Notes: generated by a model not told the origin, from the letters alone. 64,000 bases of DNA from Paraglaciecola sp. MB-3u-78 (GCF_002835935.1 NZ_PJCF01000003.1:434001-498000), one strand, 5' to 3'; counted from the stretch's first letter, positions 1-8,391 are shown. Translations and numbers: made by a program.

Positions 1-79
1 GTGCTTAGCAGCGTAGAAAAATAATCAGGCAGATTCAGAACATCGATTTGCCCAACCAACAAGTTAAGCGGAGAGTGTG

Positions 80-547
80 ATGAGTCAAAGTATTAAGATT
101 AACGATAAGAGTTATCCTATCGATGTAGAGGGTGACATGCCCTTGTTGTGGTTTTTACGGGATAAACTCGAGCTAACAGGCACCAAATATGGTTGTGGTA
201 TGGGAATATGTGGTGCCTGTACCGTCCATTTAGATGGACAAGCCGTGCGCTCTTGTGTGATGCCCGTTTCTTCTGTGGCAGGTAAAAGTATCACTACTAT
301 TGAGGGATTGTCTGCAACGGGTGATCATCCACTGCAAAAAGCATGGTTAACCAATAAAGTGCCACAATGTGGTTATTGTCAGTCTGGACAAATCATGAAT
401 GCTGCTAGCTTTTTAGCCACCAATAAAACCCCTAGTAGCGACGATATCGACAATGCTATGCAAGGGAATATCTGCCGCTGCGGTACGTATCAACGGATCA
501 AACAAGCGGTGTCCGATGCTGCTGACGAAATGTACAAGGAGGCTTAA
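80..547 (+). CDS. Isoquinoline 1-oxidoreductase-type small subunit (2Fe-2S protein)
   Basis: This is the iron-sulfur subunit of a molybdenum hydroxylase of the xanthine oxidase family; it passes electrons from the molybdenum subunit encoded next. An N-terminal plant-ferredoxin-like domain has Cys39, Cys44, Cys47 and Cys59 ([10 protein letters not shown] motif). A C-terminal all-helical 2Fe-2S domain has Cys97, Cys100, Cys132 and Cys134 (QCGYCQSGQ and ICRCGTY). The length of 155 aa is normal for IorA-like subunits. ATG 80 is chosen over GTG 77 because a GGAG at about 70-73 is well spaced for it. The stop is directly followed by the large-subunit gene, so the two form an operon. The substrate cannot be told from sequence; isoquinoline or another N-heterocycle or aldehyde is possible. 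Confidence 0.9.
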   Translation: MSQSIKINDKSYPIDVEGDMPLLWFLRDKLELTGTKYGCGMGICGACTVHLDGQAVRSCVMPVSSVAGKSITTIEGLSATGDHPLQKAWLTNKVPQCGYCQSGQIMNAASFLATNKTPSSDDIDNAMQGNICRCGTYQRIKQAVSDAADEMYKEA

Positions 548-548
548 C

Positions 549-2765
549 ATGACTGCTTCAAACCCCAATTCTGTTTTAAATAAAAACACGGTATCTAATC
601 AAAGTCGACGTCAATTCCTTAAACAATCAGGTATAGCAACAGGTGGTTTAGTGTTGGGTATCAGTTTGCCGCAAACTACTATCGCCGGTTTTAAAATGGG
701 CGAAGACAGCACCTTTAATCCCAATGCATTTATTCACATCGCCGACAACGGCGACACCTTAATCTACTGTGGCCGCTGTGAAATGGGCCAAGGTATCAGT
801 ACGGCTTTACCTGCTGCGGTAGCGGACGAACTCGAAGCCGACTGGACTCGGGTGAGCATTAAACAAGGTGAAGGTAACGAAGAGAAATACGGCTCACAAG
901 CCACAGGTGGCTCGGCCAGTATTCGTACTATGTACATTCCTATGCGTGAAGCAGGCGCCGCAGCCAAAGTTATGTTAGTGGCGGCAGCAGCTAAAGTGTG
1001 GGGCGTATCAGCTGAAGAATGTATGGCTGAAAACCACTATGTTATCAATAAGAACAATCAACAAAAACTCAGTTATGGCGATTTGGCAAGCCTTGCCGCC
1101 AATGAGTCAGTTCCTGCTAGCGTTACCCTAAAAGAAAAGAAAGATTTCAAATATATCGGCAAAGATATCGCTAGGCATAATCAAGGCGACATAGTGGTAG
1201 GCAAATTAACCTACGGCGTGGATACCAAAATGCCTGGGTTAAAATATGCCGCTATGATCCACTGCCCTGTGATGGGCGGTAAGCTAAAAAGTGTTGATAA
1301 AACAGCAGCCATGGCAGTCAAAGGTGTGCTGGATATCATCGAAATTCCAAGGTTTGAAGTGCCATTCGGATCCCTTGGTGGTGTAGCAGTCGTGGCAGAC
1401 AATACTTGGACTGCGCAACAAGCCCTTAAAAAATTAAAAATTGAATGGGATTTAGGCGAGCACCAAAGTTATGACACTAAGGCCTATAAAGCACAGCTAG
1501 TCAAAAATGTAGAAAACCCAGCTCAGTTAGCGGCCGAACGAGGCGATCTTGCTAAAGCTTTTGCAGAAGCCGAGCATGTGATGAAAGCCACTTACACAGG
1601 TGGGCATTTGTCTCACGCACCCATGGAGCCCAATGCTTCCGTGGTGTGGGTACAAAAAGATAGCTGTGAAGTATGGGCCGCCACACAAAGTCCCGGCGAT
1701 ATCCAAAAAGTATTAGCGCAATACTTAGATCGCGACCCGAAAGATATCTACGTCAATGTGACTATGGCGGGTGGTGCGTTCGGGCGTAAGTTTAAATGTG
1801 ACTATGTGCACGAAGCCGCAGTATTGTCCCAAGCAGTGAATGCGCCTGTGCAACTTATTTGGTCTCGGGAAGAAGATATGCGCACTGGCTATTATCATTC
1901 GATTAACGCACAGCATATTGAAGCGGCGGTGGACAAAGATGGTAATGTCACAGGCTGGTTACACCGCGCTGCCTTCCCCGCTATTGCATCTTTGTTTGAC
2001 CCATCACTTGATAGAGCACCGGCCAATAATTTAGGTGATGTGGATAATCATCCTTTTGGTATCGCCAACTATCGCAGTGAAACAGGTGAAGCAAAAGCCC
2101 ATACTCGTATTGGTTGGTACCGTGCTGTTTACGCCATATTTTATGGGTTTGCTTTTGGTAGTGCTGCCGATGAATTGGCTCACAAAACCAAAAAAGATAC
2201 CCTCAGCTTATTAAATAGCATTTACGACAATAACAAAAATCCCGAACAAGCTGAGCAAGTCGCACGCTCAAAAGGTGTGTTAGCCATGGCAACTGAAAAG
2301 TCTGGCTGGGCTAACCGGAGTAAGCTACCTAGCAATCAAGGATTAGGTATAGCTGTGCATTATAGTTTTAATACTTATGTGGCTATGGCTGTGCGGGTAG
2401 AAGTTAACGGGGATGACATCAAAGTGTTAGAAGTGGACGCAGTTGTAGACTGCGGTCAAGTATTAAACCTTGATAGTGCCACAGCGCAAATGGAAGGCGC
2501 AGTGGTTATGGGTATGTCGTTATCATTACGCACCGAAGTGGTGTTTAGAGAGGGCGCTGTGGTCAACTCAAACTATCATAATTACCCTGTGCTACGTATC
2601 AACGAAATGCCTCAGGTGAATGTGCACTTCGTGGAAAATGACTTTAAACCCACTGGTTTAGGTGAGCCCGGTCTAGGGCCCTTTGCCCCAGCATTAGCCA
2701 ATGCCGTATTTGCCGCCTCGGGTAAACGTTACCGAGATTTGCCATTTAAACCTATGTCGGTGTAA
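549..2765 (+). CDS. Isoquinoline 1-oxidoreductase-type large (molybdopterin) subunit
   Basis: This is the catalytic molybdopterin subunit that hydroxylates a substrate with water-derived oxygen, paired with the 2Fe-2S subunit just upstream. The start at 549 has a near-perfect AAGGAGG at 537-543 inside the end of the small-subunit gene, so the pair is translationally linked. The N-terminus has a twin-arginine signal (SRRQFLK, residues 19-25) followed by a hydrophobic stretch, implying export of the folded complex to the periplasm. A GGAFGRKF motif, a GEPGLGP motif near the C-terminus and repeated Gly-rich cofactor loops fit the IorB/aldehyde oxidase family. The length of 738 aa is normal. A hairpin terminator follows the stop. 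The substrate is unknown. Confidence 0.9.
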   Translation: MTASNPNSVLNKNTVSNQSRRQFLKQSGIATGGLVLGISLPQTTIAGFKMGEDSTFNPNAFIHIADNGDTLIYCGRCEMGQGISTALPAAVADELEADWTRVSIKQGEGNEEKYGSQATGGSASIRTMYIPMREAGAAAKVMLVAAAAKVWGVSAEECMAENHYVINKNNQQKLSYGDLASLAANESVPASVTLKEKKDFKYIGKDIARHNQGDIVVGKLTYGVDTKMPGLKYAAMIHCPVMGGKLKSVDKTAAMAVKGVLDIIEIPRFEVPFGSLGGVAVVADNTWTAQQALKKLKIEWDLGEHQSYDTKAYKAQLVKNVENPAQLAAERGDLAKAFAEAEHVMKATYTGGHLSHAPMEPNASVVWVQKDSCEVWAATQSPGDIQKVLAQYLDRDPKDIYVNVTMAGGAFGRKFKCDYVHEAAVLSQAVNAPVQLIWSREEDMRTGYYHSINAQHIEAAVDKDGNVTGWLHRAAFPAIASLFDPSLDRAPANNLGDVDNHPFGIANYRSETGEAKAHTRIGWYRAVYAIFYGFAFGSAADELAHKTKKDTLSLLNSIYDNNKNPEQAEQVARSKGVLAMATEKSGWANRSKLPSNQGLGIAVHYSFNTYVAMAVRVEVNGDDIKVLEVDAVVDCGQVLNLDSATAQMEGAVVMGMSLSLRTEVVFREGAVVNSNYHNYPVLRINEMPQVNVHFVENDFKPTGLGEPGLGPFAPALANAVFAASGKRYRDLPFKPMSV

Positions 2766-2785
2766 GTTTGGGTCTTAACTGATTG

Positions 2786-2817
2786 AAAAGCCGCTATTTA
2801 GATAGCGGCTTTTTTTT
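2786..2817 (+). terminator. Rho-independent terminator after the iorAB-like pair
   Basis: A 12-bp stem (AAAAGCCGCTAT / ATAGCGGCTTTT) with a 4-nt loop is followed by a run of T. The flanking A and T tracts make it potentially bidirectional, which would also serve the convergent cytidine deaminase gene. Confidence 0.85.
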
Positions 2818-2841
2818 GTGGAATATATTAGTCCGATCCAC

Positions 2842-3252
2842 TTATTCTTTGTCAAACCCAAATGCCAACGGCAGTAACTCTGTAAACTTAACGGTTTTTA
2901 GTTCACCCTTTTTAGTTGCCATATGTACCTCTGTCTGGGCATCCGCAAACTCAGCTATTTTTTGTCGACACCCCCCGCAAGGTGGGCAGAAATTATCGTT
3001 GGGGCTGGCGATTAGGATGTGTTTAATGTGTTTACTACCCGAAGCAATCATGGCCGAAATAGCGCCTGCTTCGGCGCATTGGCCCAATGGATAAGCAGCA
3101 TTTTCTACGTTACAACTGGCATGGTGTTGCGCGTTTTCATCAAGAATAGCTGCGCCCACATAAAAATTTGAATAAGGCGCGTGGGCATTTTTTTGTGCTT
3201 TAGTGGCTAGTGCCAAAAGTATTTTGTGTTCGGCTGTTAGGTCAAGTGCCAT
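2842..3252 (-). CDS. cdd: Cytidine deaminase (homotetrameric type)
   Basis: Hydrolytic deamination of cytidine and deoxycytidine to uridine and deoxyuridine in pyrimidine salvage. The 136-aa size matches the small tetrameric class. The visible signature is the CNVENAAYPLGQCAE block (Cys59 as zinc ligand, Glu61 as proton shuttle), followed by PCGGCRQ with Cys92 and Cys95 as the other two zinc ligands. The N-terminal PYSNFYVGAA segment is the usual nucleoside-contact region. It is convergent with the iorAB-like operon and appears monocistronic. The ATG at 3252 begins MALDLTAEH; no alternative start is needed. Confidence 0.93.
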   Translation of the reverse strand: MALDLTAEHKILLALATKAQKNAHAPYSNFYVGAAILDENAQHHASCNVENAAYPLGQCAEAGAISAMIASGSKHIKHILIASPNDNFCPPCGGCRQKIAEFADAQTEVHMATKKGELKTVKFTELLPLAFGFDKE

Positions 3253-3498
3253 AAAAATCAGACTTCAAATTTAACTCGGCCAAGTAGTTTGCTTTATTTT
3301 AGGCGTGAGATTCAAGTTTAATTCACGTTTTAACACTACAGGTACTGGGGCAACTTTACTTTTACAGGGAAATAAGCGACTCTAAGTCACATCACTTCTT
3401 ATTGTTTTTGACTATTTTAAAGGGTTGTAGTGAAACCTAGGCTCAGAATTGGAGTCATATAAATAATCTATTTTTTCAGGTAAAACTTCTCTACTCAT

Positions 3499-4407
3499 AT
3501 GCATAAACATCTCAGTACCATCATATTACTTAGCGCATTCTTATTTGGTTGTGCAAACAATAGCGGTTCAATGCAAGGCAACAGGCAAATGGGCAACTTG
3601 TTATTGGCCGAGCCTGCTCCAATGAATCCGCGCTCACAATTAGCCATTGCTCGTTATAGCCATATTTTGGCTAATACCGATTTAGAAGATGAGCAAAAAG
3701 CACAACTGTTGCATCAGCGTGGTACTTTATATGACAGCGTGGGTTTATCTGGTTTGGCACAATACGATTTTAATCAAGCCATTAGTTTCAAGCCTGATTT
3801 GGCTGAAGCCTATAATTCTATGGGGGTACATTACACTCAGCAAATGGATTTCATCCAAGCTTACGAAGCCTTTGATGCCACCTTAGATATTAATCCAGAT
3901 ATGGAATTTGCATTTTTAAACCGCGGTATTGCCTTATATTACGGTGGACGCCCCGACTTGGCAGTGCGTGATTTTGGTACCTTTTATAACAGAAATGCAT
4001 CAGACCCTTATCGTGCCCTTTGGAACTATCTGGCTTCCAGCGAAATAGATAAACCAAAAGCGATGATTGAGTTAGCTCAGCAACGTAAAAATTTAGATGA
4101 AAACAACTGGGCTACTCAGTTGGTGGATTTGTATCTCGAAACAATAACCGAAAGTGAACTGTTAAACTCGCTGATTAGCGGTGTAACCAGCCAGCAACAA
4201 TTGACTGACAGATTGTGTGAAGCCTATTTCTATTTAGGTAAATACCACTCTGCAAGAGGCAACACAGGTGTTGCGTCAAACTATTTTAAACTCGCGTTAA
4301 GTACTAATGTATTCGAGTATGTTGAACACCGATACGCTCGCCTAGAACTTAATTTATTACGTGATGAAGCCAATAAAACCGCTACAAACGAGATAAAAAA
4401 CCAATAA
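3499..4407 (+). CDS. nlpI: NlpI lipoprotein, TPR adaptor for periplasmic peptidases
   Basis: An outer-membrane-anchored TPR lipoprotein. In E. coli NlpI brings the protease Prc to the peptidoglycan endopeptidase MepS and scaffolds peptidoglycan enzymes. The signal peptide ends in a lipobox with Cys18 (FLFGC). Helical TPR units start around residues 45-60, including the conserved segment RGTLYDSVGLSGLAQYDFNQ. The length of 302 aa is close to the E. coli protein (294). In many gammaproteobacteria nlpI follows pnp; here it does not, and it is followed after 2 bp by a metallopeptidase-like gene, so the two are probably co-transcribed. Confidence 0.9.
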   Translation: MHKHLSTIILLSAFLFGCANNSGSMQGNRQMGNLLLAEPAPMNPRSQLAIARYSHILANTDLEDEQKAQLLHQRGTLYDSVGLSGLAQYDFNQAISFKPDLAEAYNSMGVHYTQQMDFIQAYEAFDATLDINPDMEFAFLNRGIALYYGGRPDLAVRDFGTFYNRNASDPYRALWNYLASSEIDKPKAMIELAQQRKNLDENNWATQLVDLYLETITESELLNSLISGVTSQQQLTDRLCEAYFYLGKYHSARGNTGVASNYFKLALSTNVFEYVEHRYARLELNLLRDEANKTATNEIKNQ

Positions 4408-4409
4408 AG

Positions 4410-5522
4410 ATGACTATATTGACCAAATGGGGAATAGCCTTAGTGTGTGTGCTCGTCCTTATTTGGCTTATGGTTAATCATTACTTTCTAGATATTTCCC
4501 CTACACAACAAAATCTACTTTCTTCGAAGTCATTATCCAATAAAGTGGCTGAACAACAACTTGCCCATGGCCTTGCACTATGGCGGAATAAAAAGTACCA
4601 AGAGTCGGCACAGGCATTTTCATCACTTGGGTCACAAAATCTGAATGAGGATCTGCAATCTTTAACTAGGTTGTATCAGTATCACGCTACTGCCTTTAAT
4701 AAAAATCGAAACTCTGACTTTATGCAGCAGCTATCTAGTTTGCCTGATAACTGTAAACAAAAATTATTGTTTGTGACTGCCGATATAGAATCATTAGTGC
4801 AAGCTGAAAGTGTTAGGTCACGTTTTGCCCAAGACCAACGCCTGAAGTCTTTGCCTATTTGTATCTATGACGTGACTTGGTTTGATCCTGTTGACATTGT
4901 CTGCGAAGAAAATTGGCACCAAAGCGGCCGATTAGGCTGTCAACTATTGTCACTCGCCGAGAAACTAAAACGCTTACCTTTTACGCATTTAGTGATGTTT
5001 GCTAACAAAGGCAAAGCCAACGTTCACAACGGTGTGATGTTTCTTGATCGCCAAGACACCTACGATGTGTTTATTCACGAGTTAGCCCACTTCTCAGGTT
5101 TTATCGATGAATACCCACTCAGTCAAGGACTCGCAAAACGTGTATGTGCTGGCGTCGATGCGCCCAATATAGTGTTTAAACAGGCACAACAATTGGAGGT
5201 AGATAGACAATATTGGCAGTCAATAGGCCTGCAAAATAACACTGACATATTTGCTGCTAGAACTTGCGATAATCATTCTACCCAAGCGTTTAAAGCATCC
5301 AAGCAACTAACGTTTATGGAATATCACGATACCGGCTTCATTCCTAATAGCTATTTAATCGCATGGCAAAGGCAACTGCACACCACACCTAATCAACCAT
5401 CGGCTCATATTAATTTTGCTCAGTTGTATGAGCAGTCTAATAACCTATCAGAAAGTCAGTTTTGGCGAGCGAGATACCAGCAGTACTTATCTGCTTCTAC
5501 AAATAAGATCAATATTCTTTAA
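4410..5522 (+). CDS. Membrane-anchored putative zinc metallopeptidase co-transcribed with nlpI
   Basis: No named family was recognised. The 370-aa protein begins with one hydrophobic segment (about residues 8-24, VCVLVLIWLMV) that should act as a signal anchor. Residues 45-110 are helical and TPR-like (ALWRNKKYQESAQAF). A zinc-protease motif follows at residues 223-235: HELAH then FIDEY. This resembles the HExxHxxGxxDEY arrangement of some periplasmic or secreted peptidases such as M64, so His223, Glu224, His227 and perhaps Asp233 would be the catalytic set (inference). The ATG lies 2 nt after the nlpI stop, and no terminator separates them. Because NlpI recruits peptidases elsewhere, this is a candidate NlpI client; that is untested. 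Confidence 0.75.
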   Translation: MTILTKWGIALVCVLVLIWLMVNHYFLDISPTQQNLLSSKSLSNKVAEQQLAHGLALWRNKKYQESAQAFSSLGSQNLNEDLQSLTRLYQYHATAFNKNRNSDFMQQLSSLPDNCKQKLLFVTADIESLVQAESVRSRFAQDQRLKSLPICIYDVTWFDPVDIVCEENWHQSGRLGCQLLSLAEKLKRLPFTHLVMFANKGKANVHNGVMFLDRQDTYDVFIHELAHFSGFIDEYPLSQGLAKRVCAGVDAPNIVFKQAQQLEVDRQYWQSIGLQNNTDIFAARTCDNHSTQAFKASKQLTFMEYHDTGFIPNSYLIAWQRQLHTTPNQPSAHINFAQLYEQSNNLSESQFWRARYQQYLSASTNKINIL

Positions 5523-5551
5523 CTTCCTAATATGTTAATTGCATTACAAAT

Positions 5552-5564
5552 GGGTATAATACCC
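5552..5564 (+). promoter_or_regulatory. Palindromic -10-like element upstream of nadA
   Basis: GGGTATAATACCC is a perfect 13-bp palindrome with a consensus TATAAT in its centre, 50 bp before the nadA start. A protein bound here would cover the -10 box. No convincing -35 box at 17-bp spacing is visible. The operator role is inference. Confidence 0.45.
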
Positions 5565-5613
5565 GGACGTTTTAACAGTACCATTAGTGCCTCATATAGT
5601 GCCTCATAAAAAT

Positions 5614-6672
5614 ATGTCTGAGTTATTTTCTGTAAAAAACATTGCGTACCCTTTTCCGGCCAAGCCCGTTGCATTGAGTCATCTGCAACAGCAACAATAC
5701 GTCCAGGAAATCAAAACGCTGCTTAAACAAAATAATGCTGTCTTAGTTGCGCATTATTATACCGATCCAGAAATCCAAGCCTTAGCCGAAGAAACCGGCG
5801 GTTGTATTTCTGACTCATTAGAAATGGCCCGTTTTGGACGTGACTGCGAAGCCGATACCTTGATTGTTGCTGGCGTACGATTTATGGGCGAAACCGCGAA
5901 AATTCTCAGTCCTGAAAAAACCGTATTAATGCCCAACTTAGAAGCCACGTGTTCACTAGATCTTGGCTGTCCTGAGGATCAATTTTCAGCTTTTTGTGAT
6001 GCCCATCCCGATCACACAGTGGTGGTGTATGCCAATACCTCAGCGGCGGTAAAAGCCCGTGCTGATTGGGTGGTGACCTCAAGTATTGCCTTAGACATTG
6101 TTGAGCATTTAGACTCGCTGGGCGAGAAAATTATTTGGGCACCGGATCGCCATTTAGGCGCGTATATTTCCAAACAGACCAGCGCAGATATGTTGATGTG
6201 GCAAGGTGAATGTATCGTACACGACGAGTTTTCAGCTAAAGCGCTGTTAGATATGAAATACCTCTATCCTGATGCGGCTGTTTTAGTGCATCCAGAATCG
6301 CCAGCCAGTGTGGTCGCAATGGCTGATACCGTTGGTTCAACTACTCAGTTGATCAATGCAGCAAAAAACTTGCCCAATAGTCATTTTATAGTGGCCACCG
6401 ATCGCGGTATTTTTTACAAAATGCAGCAAGCCGCACCAGGTAAAATATTGTTAGAAGCCCCAACAGGCGGCAACGGCGCAACCTGCAAAAGCTGCGCCCA
6501 CTGCCCATGGATGGCCATGAACGGCTTGCAAGCTATCCACCAATCATTAACCGATAGCAGTGGTCACGAAATTTTTGTGGATGAAGCTGTGCGTCAACGG
6601 GCATTAATACCCTTAAATCGTATGCTCGACTTTTCTGCTGAATTAAAAATGCAAGTGACGGGTAACGCCTAG
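5614..6672 (+). CDS. nadA: Quinolinate synthase
   Basis: Condenses iminoaspartate with dihydroxyacetone phosphate to quinolinate, using a 4Fe-4S cluster, in de novo NAD synthesis. Recognised from the [11 protein letters not shown] and [14 protein letters not shown] blocks, the cluster cysteines in [10 protein letters not shown] and [13 protein letters not shown], and a length close to the E. coli enzyme. ATG 5614 ([10 protein letters not shown]) is chosen because family proteins start near here. A GTG at 5587 would add nine residues from a short repeat (GTGCCTCAT twice), and neither start has a clear ribosome site. No nadB or nadC lies nearby. A hairpin terminator follows. Confidence 0.93.
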   Translation: MSELFSVKNIAYPFPAKPVALSHLQQQQYVQEIKTLLKQNNAVLVAHYYTDPEIQALAEETGGCISDSLEMARFGRDCEADTLIVAGVRFMGETAKILSPEKTVLMPNLEATCSLDLGCPEDQFSAFCDAHPDHTVVVYANTSAAVKARADWVVTSSIALDIVEHLDSLGEKIIWAPDRHLGAYISKQTSADMLMWQGECIVHDEFSAKALLDMKYLYPDAAVLVHPESPASVVAMADTVGSTTQLINAAKNLPNSHFIVATDRGIFYKMQQAAPGKILLEAPTGGNGATCKSCAHCPWMAMNGLQAIHQSLTDSSGHEIFVDEAVRQRALIPLNRMLDFSAELKMQVTGNA

Positions 6673-6713
6673 TTCGATTGTTTTGGGTTTTTTGCAAGAT
6701 AGATTAACAAGAT

Positions 6714-6737
6714 AAAAGCCAGCTTAGCTGGCTTTTT
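6714..6737 (+). terminator. Rho-independent terminator after nadA
   Basis: A perfect stem AAAAGCCAGC / GCTGGCTTTT with a 3-nt loop, ending in five T. It sits 41 bp after the nadA stop. Confidence 0.85.
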
Positions 6738-6768
6738 CATTTATAGCCCTCATACCACTGTAGTATTG

Positions 6769-7048
6769 TATACCAATGAGTATAAGGAAGTGACTACTCA
6801 GCGAGTTTTAAAGGAGCTTAACGCTCGGCGCCCGATCAAGGCGCGTGAATGCAGGAATAGTGGTGCTCTTTCAAATTCATGCAACGCAGAGTAAGCTCCT
6901 TTAAACCTCGCCCTTTGGGAAAGCCTCAGCCGATTTTGTGCTGCGTTCTCGCTACTTGAAAGGGGATTGCCATTCCTACGTAGCGACGCCTTGCCCAAAA
7001 TCGACTGAGGCTTTCTGAGAGAGCAATTCTTTATACTGATTGGTATTA
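6769..7048. repeat. MITE-like 280-bp element with terminal inverted repeats
   Basis: The ends are imperfect inverted repeats of about 21-22 bp: TATACCAATGAGTATAAGGA on the left and TTCTTTATACTGATTGGTAT on the right. Inside are two further inverted pairs: TTTAAAGGAGCTTA with TAAGCTCCTTTAAA (about 6814-6905), and AAGCCTCAGCCGATTTTG with CAAAATCGACTGAGGCTT (about 6931-7015). No transposase is encoded. The structure fits a non-autonomous palindromic element. Its right end lies 5-6 bp before the ribosome site of the next gene, so it may affect that gene's expression. Confidence 0.75.
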
Positions 7049-7066
7049 ATATTAGGAGTGAGTGTA

Positions 7067-7657
7067 ATGCCAGATTTAAGCCGTTACAAAGGCATAGTGT
7101 TTGATATGGACGGAACCCTGATTGATTCAATGGGTGCACACGGTATAGCTTGGCAACAAACCTGCGAAAAATATGCTTATCCTTTTGATAGTGATTACAT
7201 ACACAATCTTGGCGGCGTGCCCACCAGAGACATTGTTAAACTACTTAATGAAAAACATGACCTAAACCATGACCTAGACGAAGTCACCGAAACAAAACGC
7301 CTAGCGTTTATCGATCTTAATGATAGCCCAAGTATTATCGACGATACATTCCAAGTTATGCTTAGGTACCAAGGCAAACTTAAAATGGGCGTAGGTACCG
7401 GATCAGAGCGTAATAACGCCATCCAAATGCTGACCGATACCGGATTGCTAGAGCGTCTTGAAACTGTTGTTACTGCATCCGACGTAACACATGGCAAACC
7501 CCACGGAGAAACTTTTATAACAGTCGCCACAAATATGGGGTTACAGCCAAGTGAATGTGTGGTGTTTGAAGACACCGAAGTAGGTCGCCAAGCCGCCCAA
7601 AATGCCGGCATGGACTGCATAATGGTTATCAACGGCAAGATAGTCTTGCCAGAATAG
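7067..7657 (+). CDS. HAD-family sugar-phosphate phosphatase (YqaB/beta-phosphoglucomutase-like)
   Basis: A cytoplasmic haloacid-dehalogenase hydrolase. Motif I is FDMDGTLIDS (residues 11-20, nucleophile Asp13 by this start), and a VFEDTEVGRQAAQNAGM block near the C-terminus is motif IV plus the GxxAAxxAGM signature of the beta-phosphoglucomutase/YqaB subgroup. In E. coli YqaB acts on fructose-1-phosphate and related substrates; the substrate here is not determined. At 196 aa it is slightly longer than YqaB. ATG 7067 is chosen because AGGAG at 7054-7058 fits it; the upstream in-frame start at 7040 falls inside the MITE terminal repeat. Confidence 0.85.
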   Translation: MPDLSRYKGIVFDMDGTLIDSMGAHGIAWQQTCEKYAYPFDSDYIHNLGGVPTRDIVKLLNEKHDLNHDLDEVTETKRLAFIDLNDSPSIIDDTFQVMLRYQGKLKMGVGTGSERNNAIQMLTDTGLLERLETVVTASDVTHGKPHGETFITVATNMGLQPSECVVFEDTEVGRQAAQNAGMDCIMVINGKIVLPE

Positions 7658-8073
7658 ACAGGCTGATTTTCGTCAGTCAGTAGCTTTTTGCACGTTATTA
7701 ATGGGAATTTGAGTAATAAATCACCGCATCACCCCTTTGGTTGCAGTTATTACTTGCGCAGCCAAGCGGTTTTCCCTAACATACGCGCCTCTTTTGTAGG
7801 AGTGGCTTAAGTGGCCAATAGCCAACAGACTGCAAAAGAGTAAGAACCAAAGCGCACGCCAAGCGCCAAGTTGAATGACATCAACTTAAAGTAAATAGGT
7901 AAAGATTTTAAAAGTTTTGGAGAGGTGGGTTAAACCACTGTCTTTAGGAGCCCAGCTCCGCGTGGATTAACATCGAGTCATGGAAGATGAGATTGGGTGC
8001 ATATCATCATGGACGTGTATGGGATACCCCGTATTTGACTAGTTTAAAGTGGTCATAAAAGTTTAAAAGTTTT
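7658..8073. other. Intergenic region before tRNA-Ser, containing repeats
   Basis: No coding sequence is supported. The stretch holds a partial copy of the tRNA-Ser 5' end (7907-7928). It also holds a block at about 7989-8049 (GAGATTGGGTG, then ATCATGGACGT, then GACTAG and TTAAAG) that recurs at about 24538-24586. Confidence 0.6.
7907..7928 (+). repeat. 22-bp direct repeat of the tRNA-Ser leader and 5' end (copy 1)
   Basis: TTTAAAAGTTTTGGAGAGG plus TGG occurs here and again at 8062-8083, where it is the leader plus the first ten bases of tRNA-Ser. After this point the first copy diverges (GTTAAACCACTG) and cannot fold as a tRNA. It looks like a remnant of a tandem tRNA duplication or an insertion scar. 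Confidence 0.8.
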
Positions 8074-8163
8074 GGAGAGGTGGCCGAGTGGCTTAAGGCG
8101 CACGCCTGGAAAGTGTGTTTAGGGTTAAACCTAACGTGGGTTCGAATCCCACCCCCTCCGCCA
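8074..8163 (+). tRNA. tRNA-Ser(GGA)
   Basis: The 90-nt gene has a long variable arm, anticodon loop CTGGAAA (anticodon GGA, reading UCC/UCU), D-arm GGCCGAGTGGCTTAAGGC, T-arm GTGGGTTCGAATCCCAC and an encoded CCA end. The acceptor strands are GGAGAGG and CCCCTCC, which leaves one A-C mismatch at the fifth pair where a T would be expected. A strong terminator follows at once. It sits at the left edge of the accessory region, a common place for integration, but no 3'-end repeat was found further right. Confidence 0.93.
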
Positions 8164-8171
8164 AATACAAA

Positions 8172-8197
8172 AGAACCCGCATCAAGCGGGTTTTTTT
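8172..8197 (+). terminator. Rho-independent terminator of tRNA-Ser
   Basis: Stem AACCCGC / GCGGGTT with a short loop, followed by a run of T, 9 bp after the CCA end. Confidence 0.85.
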
Positions 8198-8238
8198 GTG
8201 TTTGGCGGTGCTGGTTGGAATGAGTACCCACACGGTTC

Positions 8239-8391
8239 GACAAATTTGTCAGGAACAAATTTATTCACCACGTCCATGTGGTTCACCTGCTTCGCAGGCC
8301 AGCTAAAGCTGTTCTAAGTTGCTCCTGCAACTTTTTGTGGACATGCGAAGTTTAGCATGGTCGCGAAGCGATGAAATACATGGATGTATTT
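8239..8391. repeat. Array of eight consecutive small hairpins
   Basis: Eight unrelated short inverted repeats follow each other almost without gaps: GACAAATTTGTC (8239-8250), CCACGTCCATGTGG (8268-8281), CCTGCTTCGCAGG (8286-8298), CAGCTAAAGCTG (8300-8311), AAGTTGCTCCTGCAACTT (8316-8333), CATGC with GCATG (8342-8359), TCGCGAAGCGA (8361-8371) and AAATACATGGATGTATTT (8374-8391). The stems differ in sequence, so it is not a tandem repeat or a CRISPR array. Function unknown; a folded RNA, a recombination site or a REP/BIME-like mosaic are possible. Confidence 0.75.

Noticed and set aside
6798-7139. A 113-residue minus-strand frame across the MITE and the start of the phosphatase gene
   Set aside because: It lies inside a palindromic repeat and runs into a real gene on the other strand; no motif or ribosome site.
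7918-8000. A second tRNA-Ser gene
   Set aside because: Only the leader and the first ten bases are repeated; the rest cannot form tRNA arms.
8035-8063. A sigma-70 promoter for tRNA-Ser starting with TTGACT
   Set aside because: No -10 box is found at suitable spacing; CATAAA is too close.
8239-8391. CRISPR array
   Set aside because: The inverted repeats differ from one another and there are no equal spacers or cas genes.
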